64,000 nt of DNA. It comes from Ramlibacter humi (GTDB taxonomy: Bacteria; Pseudomonadota; Gammaproteobacteria; Burkholderiales; Burkholderiaceae_C). Numbering within the stretch: the first letter of the stretch is position 1; each line of letters begins with the position of its first letter. The stretch covers positions 186,001 to 250,000 of the forward strand of contig NZ_SMLK01000005.1 in the NCBI RefSeq assembly GCF_004681975.1. Direction: 5' to 3'. The notes below the pieces were generated by a model that saw nothing but the letters and a program-made list of their open reading frames with translations, had not been told where the DNA came from and did no database searches. Of this stretch, positions 1 to 9,091 are shown one piece after another. Both the position numbers and the translations under genes were made by a program.

Positions 1-382
1 TGCCCAGCCAGAAAAAGGCGGTGCTCATGAAGAACAGCACGCTCATCCAGAGGATGGCCGACTGGCTGGACAGGAAGTACTTGAGCCAGAACACGTTGTC
101 GGCACGCGCCAGGTCGCCCTGGTACGAGAAGATGCCCAGCAGCGACAGGCCCGCCACGGCGGCCATCAGCCCCTGCAGCGGGCGCCAGAACCAGCCCAGC
201 CAGATGGCGGCCGGCATGGCGCCGATGAGGATGCCTTTCTCGTACACGTCCATGTACGCGCCGTAGCGGTTGAAAGCGAACAGGCCGCCGCCGGCGACGA
301 ACAGCGCGAACACCCAATCGAGCAGCCGCCGCCGGGAGAAAAAGCCTTCGTGGAGGGTGATGGTCTGTGTGGCGGTGTTCAT
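1..382 (-). CDS. ccsB: Cytochrome c biogenesis protein CcsB/ResC (N-terminal part)
   Basis: This is the first 127 codons of a System II cytochrome c maturation protein; the rest lies beyond the left edge. CcsB/ResC partners ResB to export haem and attach it to CXXCH apocytochromes on the outer face of the inner membrane. The visible part has a short polar N-terminus and about three hydrophobic segments, as expected for the start of this polytopic family. The ATG at 382 overlaps the resB stop (ATGA), so the two are translationally coupled. The conserved WWD haem-binding motif would lie outside the window, so the call rests on context and the hydrophobic profile. Confidence 0.8.
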   Translation of the reverse strand, partial: MNTATQTITLHEGFFSRRRLLDWVFALFVAGGGLFAFNRYGAYMDVYEKGILIGAMPAAIWLGWFWRPLQGLMAAVAGLSLLGIFSYQGDLARADNVFWLKYFLSSQSAILWMSVLFFMSTAFFWLG

Positions 383-2493
383 GGCGCGTTCAGCAGTTGT
401 TGGCGCAGGCGGTCGAATTCACGGTCGGTTTCCAGCGTCTGGCGGTTGCTCGACAGGGCCATGGTGGCCCGGCTGCCGGCCTGCGCCGGCGCGAGCCACA
501 CCCACAGGCGGCGCTCCCGGACATAGAGCATCGCAAAAACACCGGCGATCAGCAAAGCGCAGCCCAGATACACGATGTAGTGACCGGGGGAACGCGTGAC
601 CTGGAACACGCTGGCCTGCACCTGCTGAAAATCCTTGAGCTCGAAAGCCATCGGCGCAGGGTACAGGGCGACGTCGCCCAGCGCGAGCACCGCTTGAGCC
701 ATGAAGGCCTGCGTGCGCTCCCCCTGCTCCATAGGCGCCAGGCCGGCCTGCTGCCGCGCCATCTGATTCAGCTCGAACAGCACGCCACCCAGGATGCGCA
801 CCACGACCTCGCCGGCGCGGCTGCGCTCGGCTTCGGGCACGCGCGCCTCCAGGTAGTCGGACACCGCCGCCAGGCCCGCGCCCTTGCCGCCCGCCGCGGG
901 GTCGCCCGCGAACAGCGCCAGCGCCTGGCCCGCGGAGGCAGCGAGCTGCTCGGTCACCTGCGGCTTGCTGGCGTCGGTGGCGCTGCGCGAATAGCGGCGC
1001 ACGGCTTCGGCCCGCATCGCCGGATCGTCCAGCGCGGCGCGCAGGCGCAGGAAGCCGTCCAGGCTGCCCTGCTCGTCCGCGGGCACGCGCAGGTAGCGGA
1101 AGTTGTCCGCCGGCGTCTCGCGCATGCCCAGCAGGAACAGCGGCACGCCCTCGCCCAGGTCGATGGGCAGCATGTAGTTGTGGAATTCGCGCGCCTGGCC
1201 GGCCGCATCGCGCAGCTTGTAGGTGATGGAAGGGCCGACGTTGCGCAGCTCCTTTTTGGTCACCGTCTTGTTGGCCGCGCCCAGGCGCTCGCCGATCGAC
1301 TCGCGCAGGTCCACCTTGCGCGGGTCGGCGCCGCTGCGGCTGCCGTCGGCCAGGTTTTCCACGTTGATCACGCGCAGCGCGGTGAATTCCAGCGTGAGCT
1401 TGTCGCTCTGCGACGTGCCGCGCGCCAGCTGCGTGCTGCCGCCGATGTTGCCCTGCACTTCGAAGCGCGGCGCCCGGCCGTCCAGCGGCACCGCCTGCAG
1501 CTTCACGTGGGAGCCGCCGTCGTCGAAGCTGGACTGGTAGATCTCCACGCCGCGCCAGCGGGCCGGGTGATTCACCTCCACGCGCGCCGGGACCGCTTCG
1601 CCCGTCTCGCGGTCGTGGATGACGATGTCGCTGGCGAACAGCTTGGGCATGCCCGTCGAGTAGTGCTCGACGATGAACTTCTTCAGCTCGATGGTGAACG
1701 GCAGCTCCTGCAGCAGGATGCCGTCGGATTGCGACAGGATGGCGGTGCCGGCCTGGGTGCCTTCGGCCACCAGCAGGTTGCCGCGGAACGTGGGGTTGGT
1801 GGGCGCCAGGCGGTGCTGCGCTGGCACGTCGGCGATCATGCCGCCGCCGGTGTACGGCGTCTTGCCGCCGAACAGCATCTGCGCGCGCACGATCAGGTCG
1901 CCATCCAGCAGGCCGCCCAGGCACACCAGCACGATGGCGCTGTGCGCGGCGATGTAGCCGATCTTGTTCACCGCGCCCGCCTTGGCGGCGATCATCCAGC
2001 CGTCGCCCTGTGGCGTGGCGCGCTGCTGCAGCCGCACCTTCCAGCCCGCGCGCGACAGCGCCTGGCCCAGGTTGCGGGCAGCCGCCTCGGGCGCATCGGC
2101 CAGTTCGCCCTGCGCCTTGTGGTGGAAGGCCTGCAGGCTCTGCTCGCGCAGGTGCTCCTTGTAGCCGCGCAGGTCGGCCAGGATCTTGGGCGTGTTGCGC
2201 GCGATGCAGAGCGACGTGCTGGTGACCAGGAAGGCCAGGATCAGCAGGAACCACCAGGCGCTGTACACCGCGTTGAGCTTGAGCGACAGGAACAGCTGGG
2301 CCCAGAACGGGCCGAACTGGTTGACGTAGTTGGCCGCCGGTTCCTGCTGGCGCAGGATGGTGCCGATCACCGACGCGATGCAGATGACCGTCAGCAGCGA
2401 AATCGCGAAGCGCATCGACGACAGCAGCTCCACCGCGGCACGCAGGCGCGGGGAGGGGGTGGCGACGCGCACGCCCTGGATGGAAGCGGTCAT
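379..2493 (-). CDS. resB: Cytochrome c biogenesis protein ResB
   Basis: The 704-residue inner-membrane component of the System II haem lyase works with CcsB in covalent haem attachment to c-type cytochromes. Hydrophobic segments lie near residues 27-49, 75-100 and 177-198, followed by a large periplasmic domain and a final membrane helix near residue 645. That is the standard ResB plan of three N-terminal helices, a soluble domain and a C-terminal helix. It lies downstream of a cytochrome c4 gene on the same strand, a likely substrate, and overlaps ccsB by 4 nt. Length is normal for the proteobacterial family. Confidence 0.93.
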   Translation of the reverse strand: MTASIQGVRVATPSPRLRAAVELLSSMRFAISLLTVICIASVIGTILRQQEPAANYVNQFGPFWAQLFLSLKLNAVYSAWWFLLILAFLVTSTSLCIARNTPKILADLRGYKEHLREQSLQAFHHKAQGELADAPEAAARNLGQALSRAGWKVRLQQRATPQGDGWMIAAKAGAVNKIGYIAAHSAIVLVCLGGLLDGDLIVRAQMLFGGKTPYTGGGMIADVPAQHRLAPTNPTFRGNLLVAEGTQAGTAILSQSDGILLQELPFTIELKKFIVEHYSTGMPKLFASDIVIHDRETGEAVPARVEVNHPARWRGVEIYQSSFDDGGSHVKLQAVPLDGRAPRFEVQGNIGGSTQLARGTSQSDKLTLEFTALRVINVENLADGSRSGADPRKVDLRESIGERLGAANKTVTKKELRNVGPSITYKLRDAAGQAREFHNYMLPIDLGEGVPLFLLGMRETPADNFRYLRVPADEQGSLDGFLRLRAALDDPAMRAEAVRRYSRSATDASKPQVTEQLAASAGQALALFAGDPAAGGKGAGLAAVSDYLEARVPEAERSRAGEVVVRILGGVLFELNQMARQQAGLAPMEQGERTQAFMAQAVLALGDVALYPAPMAFELKDFQQVQASVFQVTRSPGHYIVYLGCALLIAGVFAMLYVRERRLWVWLAPAQAGSRATMALSSNRQTLETDREFDRLRQQLLNAP

Positions 2494-2592
2494 TCGTGCG
2501 GGGGAGGATGAAAAAGGGCGGGGATCCGTGGGATGCCCGCCCGTTGTAGTGTCCGGCCGGCCCAGGTTGGTTCCCGGCCGGCGCCTTCCTGG

Positions 2593-3264
2593 TTAACGCA
2601 GGCCGGCGATGTAGTCGGCCACCGCCTTGATTTCGCGGTCGTTCAGCTTGGCCGCCACATCGGTCATCTGCGGGCTGTTCTTGCGGCCGCCGTCGCGGAA
2701 GGCCACCAGCTGCGCCGCCACGTAGTCGGCGTGCTGGCCCGACAGGCGGGGGTACTGGGCCGGGATGCCAGCGCCGTTGGGGCTGTGGCAGGCCGCGCAG
2801 GCGGCGATCTGGCGATCCGGCACGCCGCCGCGGTAGATGCGCTCGCCCGTGGCGACCAGGTCCTTGTCCTTGGCGAAGCCGGGCTTGGCCTTGTTCTTGG
2901 TGACGAACGCGGCGATGTTCTTCATGTCCTGGTCGCTCAGTTGCGACGCGAAGCCCTGCATCACCGGGCTCTGGCGCTTGCCGGCCTTGAATTCCTGCAG
3001 CTGCTTGACGATGTACTCGGGGTGCTGCTGCGCGAGCTTGGGGTTGGCCGGCACGCCGGAATTGCCGTCGGCGCCGTGGCACGCCGCGCAGACCGCGGTG
3101 AAGCGCTTCTCGCCTTCGGCCGCGTCGGGCTTGGCGGCGGCCTGCTGCGCGGCCGGTGCGGCGGCGGGCGCGGAAGCGGCGGGAGCGGCGCCATGCGCCT
3201 GCGCAAAGGCCAGGGCGGGTGCGGCCAGGGCGGCGGCGATGAGCAGGGAAGCAAACGACTTCAT
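2593..3264 (-). CDS. Dihaem cytochrome c4
   Basis: A 223-residue periplasmic electron-transfer protein. It has a signal peptide (residues 1-21 ending AFA), an Ala/Pro-rich linker to about residue 48, then two homologous class I cytochrome domains. The haem sites are CAACH at 59-63 and CAACH at 156-160, and Met ligand candidates follow each (for example SPVMQGF near 99-105). Cytochrome c4 carries electrons to terminal oxidases or denitrification enzymes. The open frame continues upstream, but the ATG at 3264 gives a clean signal peptide. It is divergent from engB and upstream of resB/ccsB, which would mature it. Confidence 0.93.
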   Translation of the reverse strand: MKSFASLLIAAALAAPALAFAQAHGAAPAASAPAAAPAAQQAAAKPDAAEGEKRFTAVCAACHGADGNSGVPANPKLAQQHPEYIVKQLQEFKAGKRQSPVMQGFASQLSDQDMKNIAAFVTKNKAKPGFAKDKDLVATGERIYRGGVPDRQIAACAACHSPNGAGIPAQYPRLSGQHADYVAAQLVAFRDGGRKNSPQMTDVAAKLNDREIKAVADYIAGLR

Positions 3265-3354
3265 GTTCTGTCGGAAGGTCAGTTTCTTGGGCGCAAAACC
3301 GGCAGATTCTACAATGCGCCTCCCTCGCCGCCCGCCTCCACAGCGCCCTCCCCC

Positions 3355-4011
3355 ATGACCACCCCGCCGGCCGCGCGGGCGGATGCCAAGCAGGCCCTGG
3401 CCTGGCTGCACACCGCCCGCTTCCTCACCACCGCGCCCAAGCTGGAGTTCCTGCCCCCGCACGAACACCCGGAGATCGCCTTCGTGGGCCGCTCCAACGC
3501 GGGCAAATCCACCTGCATCAACACGCTCACGCAGCAGAAGCGCCTGGCTTTCGCGTCCAAGACGCCGGGGCGCACGCAGAGCATCAACCTGTTCTCCCTG
3601 GGCAAGCAGGGCGTGACCGACGCCGTGCTGGCGGACCTCCCCGGCTACGGCTACGCCGCCGTTCCAAAGGCCGACAAGCTGCGCTGGCAGCAGGTGATGG
3701 CCAATTACCTGGTGAGCCGGGAGAACCTCACCGGCGTGGTGCTGCTGTGCGATCCACGGCACGGCCTCACCGAACTGGACGAAGTGCTGCTGGAAGTCAT
3801 CCGGCCGCGTGTCGAGGAAGGGCTGAACTTCCTGGTGCTCCTGACCAAGGCCGACAAGCTGAACCGCAGCGAGCAGGCCAAGGCGCTGTCCATCGCGCGA
3901 CTGCAATCGGCCGGCGGCGACGTGAAACTGTTCTCCGCCCTGAAGCGGCAAGGCGTGGACGAAACCGCGCAGCTGCTGTGGGACTGGACACATCCCCCGG
4001 AGACCGAATGA
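3355..4011 (+). CDS. engB: Ribosome biogenesis GTP-binding protein EngB/YsxC
   Basis: A 218-residue GTPase needed for late assembly of the 50S subunit. The Walker A motif GRSNAGKS is at residues 45-52, the G3 region reads DLPGYGYA, and the G4 motif is TKADK, which together are diagnostic of the TrmE-Era-EngA-EngB group. The frame stays open far upstream opposite the cytochrome c4 gene, so the ATG at 3355 was chosen because it gives the usual family length and N-terminus. It is divergent from cytochrome c4, a common arrangement in Burkholderiales. The stop overlaps the next start (ATGA). Confidence 0.95.
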   Translation: MTTPPAARADAKQALAWLHTARFLTTAPKLEFLPPHEHPEIAFVGRSNAGKSTCINTLTQQKRLAFASKTPGRTQSINLFSLGKQGVTDAVLADLPGYGYAAVPKADKLRWQQVMANYLVSRENLTGVVLLCDPRHGLTELDEVLLEVIRPRVEEGLNFLVLLTKADKLNRSEQAKALSIARLQSAGGDVKLFSALKRQGVDETAQLLWDWTHPPETE

Positions 4012-4925
4012 TCCAGCGCTACCTGCAGGACCTGCCGCACGGCATCACCTTGAGCTGCCGCGCCACCGGCGAACGTGGCCGCCCCACGCTGGTGTTCCTG
4101 CATGGTTTCCCCGAAGCGGCGTTCGTCTGGGACGAACTGCTGGAACATTTCGCGAAGCCGGAGAACGGCGGCTATCGCTGCGTGGCGCCCAACCTGCGCG
4201 GCTTCGAGCGCTCCAGCTCGCCCGCGGACGTCTCCGCGTACCGGGCCAAGCACCTGGTGCAGGACATCGCGGCGCTCATCGCCATCGAAGGCGGCCCGCT
4301 CGAATGCCTGGTGGCGCACGACTGGGGCGGCGCGGTGGCCTGGAACATCGCCAACCAGCTGCCGCAGCTGGCGAAGCGGCTGGCCATCGTCAACTCGCCG
4401 CACCCCGGCACTTTCCTGCGCGACCTGAAGTCCGACCCGGCGCAGCAGGAAGCCAGCGCCTACATGAACTTCCTGATCCGCCCCGACGCGGAGCAACTGC
4501 TGGCGCAGGACGACTACCGGCGGCTCTGGGGCTTCTTCACCGCGGGCAACGAAGCGAAGTGGCTGACCGAACCGGTGAGGCAGCAGTACCGCGAAGTGTG
4601 GAACGGCCCGCAGGGCGGTTCCCCCGGCGCCGGCCTCGCCGGCGGCTGCAACTACTACCGCGCCTCGCCGCTGCGCCCGCCGCGGCCCGAAGACCCGGCC
4701 GCCGCCAACATCACCATCCCGCACGACATGCTCACGGTGAAGCTGCCGACGCTGGTGCTGTGGGCGATGGAAGACGTCGCGCTGCCGCCGGGGCTGGTCG
4801 AAGGGCTGGACGGTTACGTCGACGACCTGACGCTGGAACGCGTGCCCGGCGCCACGCACTGGATCGTGCACGAGCGCCCGGCGTTCGTCGCCGAAAGGCT
4901 GGGCGCCTTCCTGCGCCGTCAGTAG
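4008..4925 (+). CDS. Alpha/beta hydrolase, epoxide hydrolase-like
   Basis: A 305-residue cytoplasmic alpha/beta-fold hydrolase. The oxyanion-hole motif LHGFPE is at residues 31-36. The nucleophile elbow is HDWGG with Asp105 rather than Ser, which points to the epoxide hydrolase/haloalkane dehalogenase branch. The probable catalytic His lies in GATHWIVHE near the C-terminus. The substrate cannot be read from sequence. It is coupled to engB by a 4-nt overlap, and its last 7 nt overlap the convergent acyltransferase gene. Confidence 0.85.
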   Translation: MIQRYLQDLPHGITLSCRATGERGRPTLVFLHGFPEAAFVWDELLEHFAKPENGGYRCVAPNLRGFERSSSPADVSAYRAKHLVQDIAALIAIEGGPLECLVAHDWGGAVAWNIANQLPQLAKRLAIVNSPHPGTFLRDLKSDPAQQEASAYMNFLIRPDAEQLLAQDDYRRLWGFFTAGNEAKWLTEPVRQQYREVWNGPQGGSPGAGLAGGCNYYRASPLRPPRPEDPAAANITIPHDMLTVKLPTLVLWAMEDVALPPGLVEGLDGYVDDLTLERVPGATHWIVHERPAFVAERLGAFLRRQ

Positions 4926-5785
4926 ACCGGGCCGGCGCCGGCCGGGCGCGTCTTGAAGCGCTTGTGCACCCAGTAGTACTGGTCGGGCATGCCGTCGATG
5001 TAGTCCTGCAGCCGCTCGTTCATCAGCGCGGTGTCGGCTTCCAAGTCGTCGGAAGGAAAGTCGCGCCAGGCGGGCAGCACCTGCACTTCGTAGCCGCCGG
5101 GCACGATGCGCGTGAGCACCGGCACGACCTTCGCGCGCCCCAGCCGCGCGAACCGCGACAGCGACGGCACGGTCGCTGCCGGCACGCCGTAGAACGGCAC
5201 GAAGATCGATTCCTCGGGACCGAAGTTCATGTCGGGCAGCAGGCACAGCGGCGTGCCTTCGCGCAGCGCGCTGACCACGGCCTTCACGCCGTCCGTGCGG
5301 CGGAACAGCCGCACGTTGCCGAACCGCTGCCGCCCGCGCAGGATCCACTCGTCGACCACGCGGTTGGCCTGGTGCGTGTAGATCGTCATGTACGGCCGCG
5401 CGCTGTCCAGCGTCAGCGCGGTCCAGCCCGAGTCCATGCCGACGAAATGCGGCCAGAACACCACCGTGGGTTCCATGCCGTGCAGTTCATCGACCGCCCC
5501 GGTCAGCTTCACGCGCCGGCGCACGACATTCGGGTTGCCATGCCAAAGCCAGCTGCGGTCCAGCCACGCCTGCGCGAACGCGATGAACACGCGCGGCACC
5601 AGGGCGCGCCGCTCTTCCTCGGTCCACTGCGGGAAGCACAGGTCCAGGTTCACGCGCACGACGTGGCGCCGCCCCGGCACCACCAGGTACAGCAGCCAGC
5701 CAAGCGCCTTGCCCAGGCCGCGTACCAGCGGCAGCGGCAGCGGCGCGATCAGCCGCATGAAGACGACGCCGATGCGGCTGATCAT
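4919..5785 (-). CDS. Lipid A biosynthesis (late) acyltransferase, LpxL/LpxM family
   Basis: A 288-residue inner-membrane-associated acyltransferase of the lysophospholipid acyltransferase superfamily. It has a hydrophobic anchor near residues 5-36 and the catalytic HX4D motif at His113/Asp118. Family members add secondary acyl chains to Kdo2-lipid A from acyl-ACP. The ATG at 5785 was chosen because it overlaps the stop of the upstream paralogue (ATGA), although the frame continues a further 20 codons. Burkholderiales commonly carry two such genes in tandem opposite metK. Sequence alone does not say which acyl chain each one adds. Confidence 0.88.
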   Translation of the reverse strand: MISRIGVVFMRLIAPLPLPLVRGLGKALGWLLYLVVPGRRHVVRVNLDLCFPQWTEEERRALVPRVFIAFAQAWLDRSWLWHGNPNVVRRRVKLTGAVDELHGMEPTVVFWPHFVGMDSGWTALTLDSARPYMTIYTHQANRVVDEWILRGRQRFGNVRLFRRTDGVKAVVSALREGTPLCLLPDMNFGPEESIFVPFYGVPAATVPSLSRFARLGRAKVVPVLTRIVPGGYEVQVLPAWRDFPSDDLEADTALMNERLQDYIDGMPDQYYWVHKRFKTRPAGAGPVY

Positions 5786-6603
5786 GCGGCCCCCTTGCGC
5801 GGCTGCTTGTAGCGCGCGTAGCCCCACAGGTATTGCGAAGGGCACTCGCGGATCAGCGCTTCCATCTGCGTGTTCACCGCGGCGGCCGCGGCCTCGGGCT
5901 GCGCGGGCATCGTTCCGGGCCAGGCGCGCAGGTGGATGCGAAAGCCCCGGCCCCAGCCCAGGCGCTCGCCCCAGGCCAGCAGCACCTCGGCGCCGGTCTG
6001 CGCCGCCAGCCGCGCCGACAGCGTCATGGTGTACGCGGGCTGCCCGAAGAAAGGCGTCCAGACGCCCAGCCCGTCCGGCGGCACCTGGTCGGGCAGCAGC
6101 CCGACAGCCTGGCCGGCCTTCAGCGCCTTGAGCATCTGCTTCACGCCCGCCAGCGTGGTCGGGGCCGCGATCAGGTTGGGCCGCAGCCGGGCACGGTCGA
6201 CCAGCGGGCGCAGCCAGGCCTTCCGTGCGGGCCGGTACAGCACGGTGATCGGGCCGTAGCGGCCCGCGTAGCCTTGCGCGGTCACCTCAAAACAGCCGAG
6301 GTGTGGCGTGAGGAAGACGATGCCGTGACCGCGTGCGCGCGCGGCGTCGATCAGTTCCGCGCCCGACCACAGCACGCGCGGCGGCGCGCCGAACCACAGG
6401 CGCGGCGTCTCGGCCAGCAGGCGGCCGGCGGCGGCGACCGCGCCGAGCACCTCGCCCAGCCGGTAGCCGGCCTGCCGGGCATTGGCGGCGAAGCGGCGCC
6501 GGTAGGCCGGCGAGGCAATGAACGCGATCCAGCCGAGCAGGCCGCCGATGCCGTGCAAAAGCGGCAGCGGCAGCACGGCCAACGCGCGGAAAAGGGTGAT
6601 CAC
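5782..6603 (-). CDS. Lipid A biosynthesis (late) acyltransferase, LpxL/HtrB family
   Basis: A 273-residue paralogue of the next gene, with an N-terminal membrane anchor (residues 4-31) and an HX4E catalytic motif at His101/Glu106. The expected role is acyl transfer to lipid A at the cytoplasmic face of the inner membrane. Translation appears to start at GTG (6603) with a weak Shine-Dalgarno sequence; no in-frame ATG near the N-terminus keeps the membrane anchor. It is divergent from metK, with only about 20 nt to the metK -10 box. It is first in a two-gene operon coupled by ATGA. Confidence 0.88.
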   Translation of the reverse strand: MITLFRALAVLPLPLLHGIGGLLGWIAFIASPAYRRRFAANARQAGYRLGEVLGAVAAAGRLLAETPRLWFGAPPRVLWSGAELIDAARARGHGIVFLTPHLGCFEVTAQGYAGRYGPITVLYRPARKAWLRPLVDRARLRPNLIAAPTTLAGVKQMLKALKAGQAVGLLPDQVPPDGLGVWTPFFGQPAYTMTLSARLAAQTGAEVLLAWGERLGWGRGFRIHLRAWPGTMPAQPEAAAAAVNTQMEALIRECPSQYLWGYARYKQPRKGAA

Positions 6604-6611
6604 GATCCGTC

Positions 6612-6617
6612 TAGAAT
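6612..6617 (+). promoter_or_regulatory. Probable -10 box of metK
   Basis: TAGAAT is a good sigma-70 -10 hexamer. Its predicted start of transcription, about 7 nt downstream near 6624, falls exactly on the first base of the riboswitch P1 stem. The -35 region is not convincing, so activation or an extended context may be needed. Confidence 0.5.
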
Positions 6618-6623
6618 CGGCTC

Positions 6624-6682
6624 GGTCGCCGAGTTATGAACTACTTGCAGGGGCGACGCTAAAAAATCCTGCTAAAGCGTTC
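6624..6682 (+). ncRNA. SAM-II (metA-type) riboswitch candidate upstream of metK
   Basis: The sequence folds as a compact H-type pseudoknot. P1 pairs GTCGCC (6625-6630) with GGCGAC (6652-6657). P2 pairs GCAGG (6647-6651), in the P1 loop, with CCTGC (6668-6672). The P2 5' strand directly abuts the P1 3' strand, which allows coaxial stacking. The conserved SAM-II landmarks CTTGCA before P1' and GCTAAA after P2 are present at 6644-6649 and 6671-6676. This architecture and these blocks match my recall of the SAM-II consensus. Placement before S-adenosylmethionine synthetase fits feedback control by SAM. A covariance-model search was not possible here. Confidence 0.7.
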
Positions 6683-6744
6683 GCCCAAAAGCTCCGGCCC
6701 AAGGCAACGCGCCTTGCAACCGACAAACGCTGGAGTTTATTCAA

Positions 6745-7929
<1,185 letters not shown>

Positions 7930-7947
7930 ACGAGGACGTCACCAGTC

Positions 7948-7976
7948 AAAAGGCCGGCATCCCGCCGGCCTTTTTT
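7948..7976. terminator. Bidirectional intrinsic terminator between metK and the convergent gene
   Basis: AAGGCCGGC and GCCGGCCTT form a GC-rich stem with a short ATCCC loop and T6 on the + strand, with A-rich sequence on the other side. It ends metK. The T tract runs into the stop codon of the convergent gene (7976). Confidence 0.85.
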
Positions 7977-8854
7977 CATTCGATCTGCGTCTGCTGCCGC
8001 TCGACTTCCTGCCGCTTCATCGCGACGTACGTAGGGCCATCCATCTCGCGCAGTTGCCTCGGATAGCGCTCCGTCGCATTGAACCACGCGCGGATGCGGC
8101 GGTCCACCTGCTGCTGCGGCGGCGCCGACAGCGAATCGAGGAAGGCATCGATCGCCAGGTAGTAGCGCATCGCGTTGCGCTCCACCACGCCGCGCACGCC
8201 CTGGATGAACTGCGGCTGGCCATTGGCGTCGCGGCCCGTGACGGTGAAGCCGATCTTGTCCGCGCCCGCCGTGCCCAGGTACACCTGCATCGCCGTGCGG
8301 CCCGCGAAGCCGAAGCCGTAGGAATAGTTCATCCGCAGGAACGTGCGCTTGCCGCCGTCCAGCGGCACCGCTTCCACCCCGATGCGGTAGTCGCGCGTTC
8401 CCACCGGCCCTTCCTTCGCCTGCAGCCGCGTCTCGAAATAGTCGGCCTGCGCCGCGACGTTGCGGAAGGCCAGTTGCAGCTTGGCCGCCTGGTCCACCGG
8501 CTGGTCCACCTTGCGCCCGATGCGCACCTGCAGCACCGGCTGGCCGTTGGCCTCGCCCGCGTGGCAGTACTTGGTGTTGAACGGCAGGATCAGGATGTCG
8601 CACCACTTGGCCGGATCGCGCAGCGAATTGCTGACCGTCGTGAACGGGTGATCGAGCACCGCATACACGTCGCCGGTCAGCCGGTCGGGTTCCTCGGTGG
8701 AATCGATGTGCAGCGCGCGGCCGAAAGCGTTCTGGCGCAGCTGCTCGCGCAGCTCCGCGTGCTTCGCGCGCAGTTCGTTGGCGTCCGCGCGCGCGATGGC
8801 GGGCAACGCGAAGGCAGCGAGGCACAGCAGCAAGGCGGGCAGTCGGGTCTTCAT
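7976..8854 (-). CDS. Exported protein of unknown function
   Basis: A 292-residue protein with a clear Sec signal peptide (residues 1-23, cleavage after IARA). The mature part has no motif I can name. It contains aromatic-rich beta-type stretches and a region near residues 170-200 (YSYGFGFAGR) that looks like outer-membrane or START-like beta structure. A Q/R/E-rich C-terminus ends it. It is probably periplasmic. It stands alone between the metK terminator and the divergent DUF2383 gene. Function unknown. Confidence 0.75.
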   Translation of the reverse strand: MKTRLPALLLCLAAFALPAIARADANELRAKHAELREQLRQNAFGRALHIDSTEEPDRLTGDVYAVLDHPFTTVSNSLRDPAKWCDILILPFNTKYCHAGEANGQPVLQVRIGRKVDQPVDQAAKLQLAFRNVAAQADYFETRLQAKEGPVGTRDYRIGVEAVPLDGGKRTFLRMNYSYGFGFAGRTAMQVYLGTAGADKIGFTVTGRDANGQPQFIQGVRGVVERNAMRYYLAIDAFLDSLSAPPQQQVDRRIRAWFNATERYPRQLREMDGPTYVAMKRQEVERQQTQIE

Positions 8855-8909
8855 GGCGGGCCTTCCGGAGAGCTCTGGACCAACGGTGCGCGCCCCACCG
8901 CCGCGCAGG

Positions 8910-8968
8910 TGTAGGACGCTTCAGCGAAGCCTTGTGCGCGGCGCCGGCCGTACCGCTCTGGTCCTACA
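8910..8968. promoter_or_regulatory. Inverted repeat TGTAGGAC / GTCCTACA in a divergent promoter region
   Basis: TGTAGGAC (8910-8917) and GTCCTACA (8961-8968) are perfect inverted copies separated by 43 nt. Inside them is a smaller hairpin, GCTTC-AGC-GAAGC (8918-8930). The structure lies between the divergent exported-protein gene (8854) and the DUF2383 gene (9092). It could be a regulator binding pair or an RNA hairpin in the leader of the rightward gene. Only one copy occurs in this window. Confidence 0.45.
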
Positions 8969-9091
8969 GCCGGTCCAAGGATTCGCTGACGGCCCAGTTT
9001 CCGCCCCGCCGGAAGATGAACCCGCCCGGGTGCGCGGGCACCGCACGCCCTTCATCACGATCCTCCATCACGACATCCAAGGAGCATTCAC

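Noticed and set aside
367-2511. 714-codon open frame on the + strand opposite resB, and an 887-codon frame at 419-3082 on the minus strand
   Set aside because: Composition is Arg/Ala/His-rich without domains; these are shadows created by high GC in resB and cytochrome c4.
2553-2581. CCGGCCGG inverted pair as a terminator after cytochrome c4
   Set aside because: An 8-bp stem with a 13-nt loop and no T tract; resB downstream on the same strand is probably co-transcribed, so the evidence is too weak.
6691-6740. SAH riboswitch in the metK leader
   Set aside because: The segment lacks the GAGGRGCG core and the pairing expected for SAH aptamers; the SAM-II layout just upstream fits much better.
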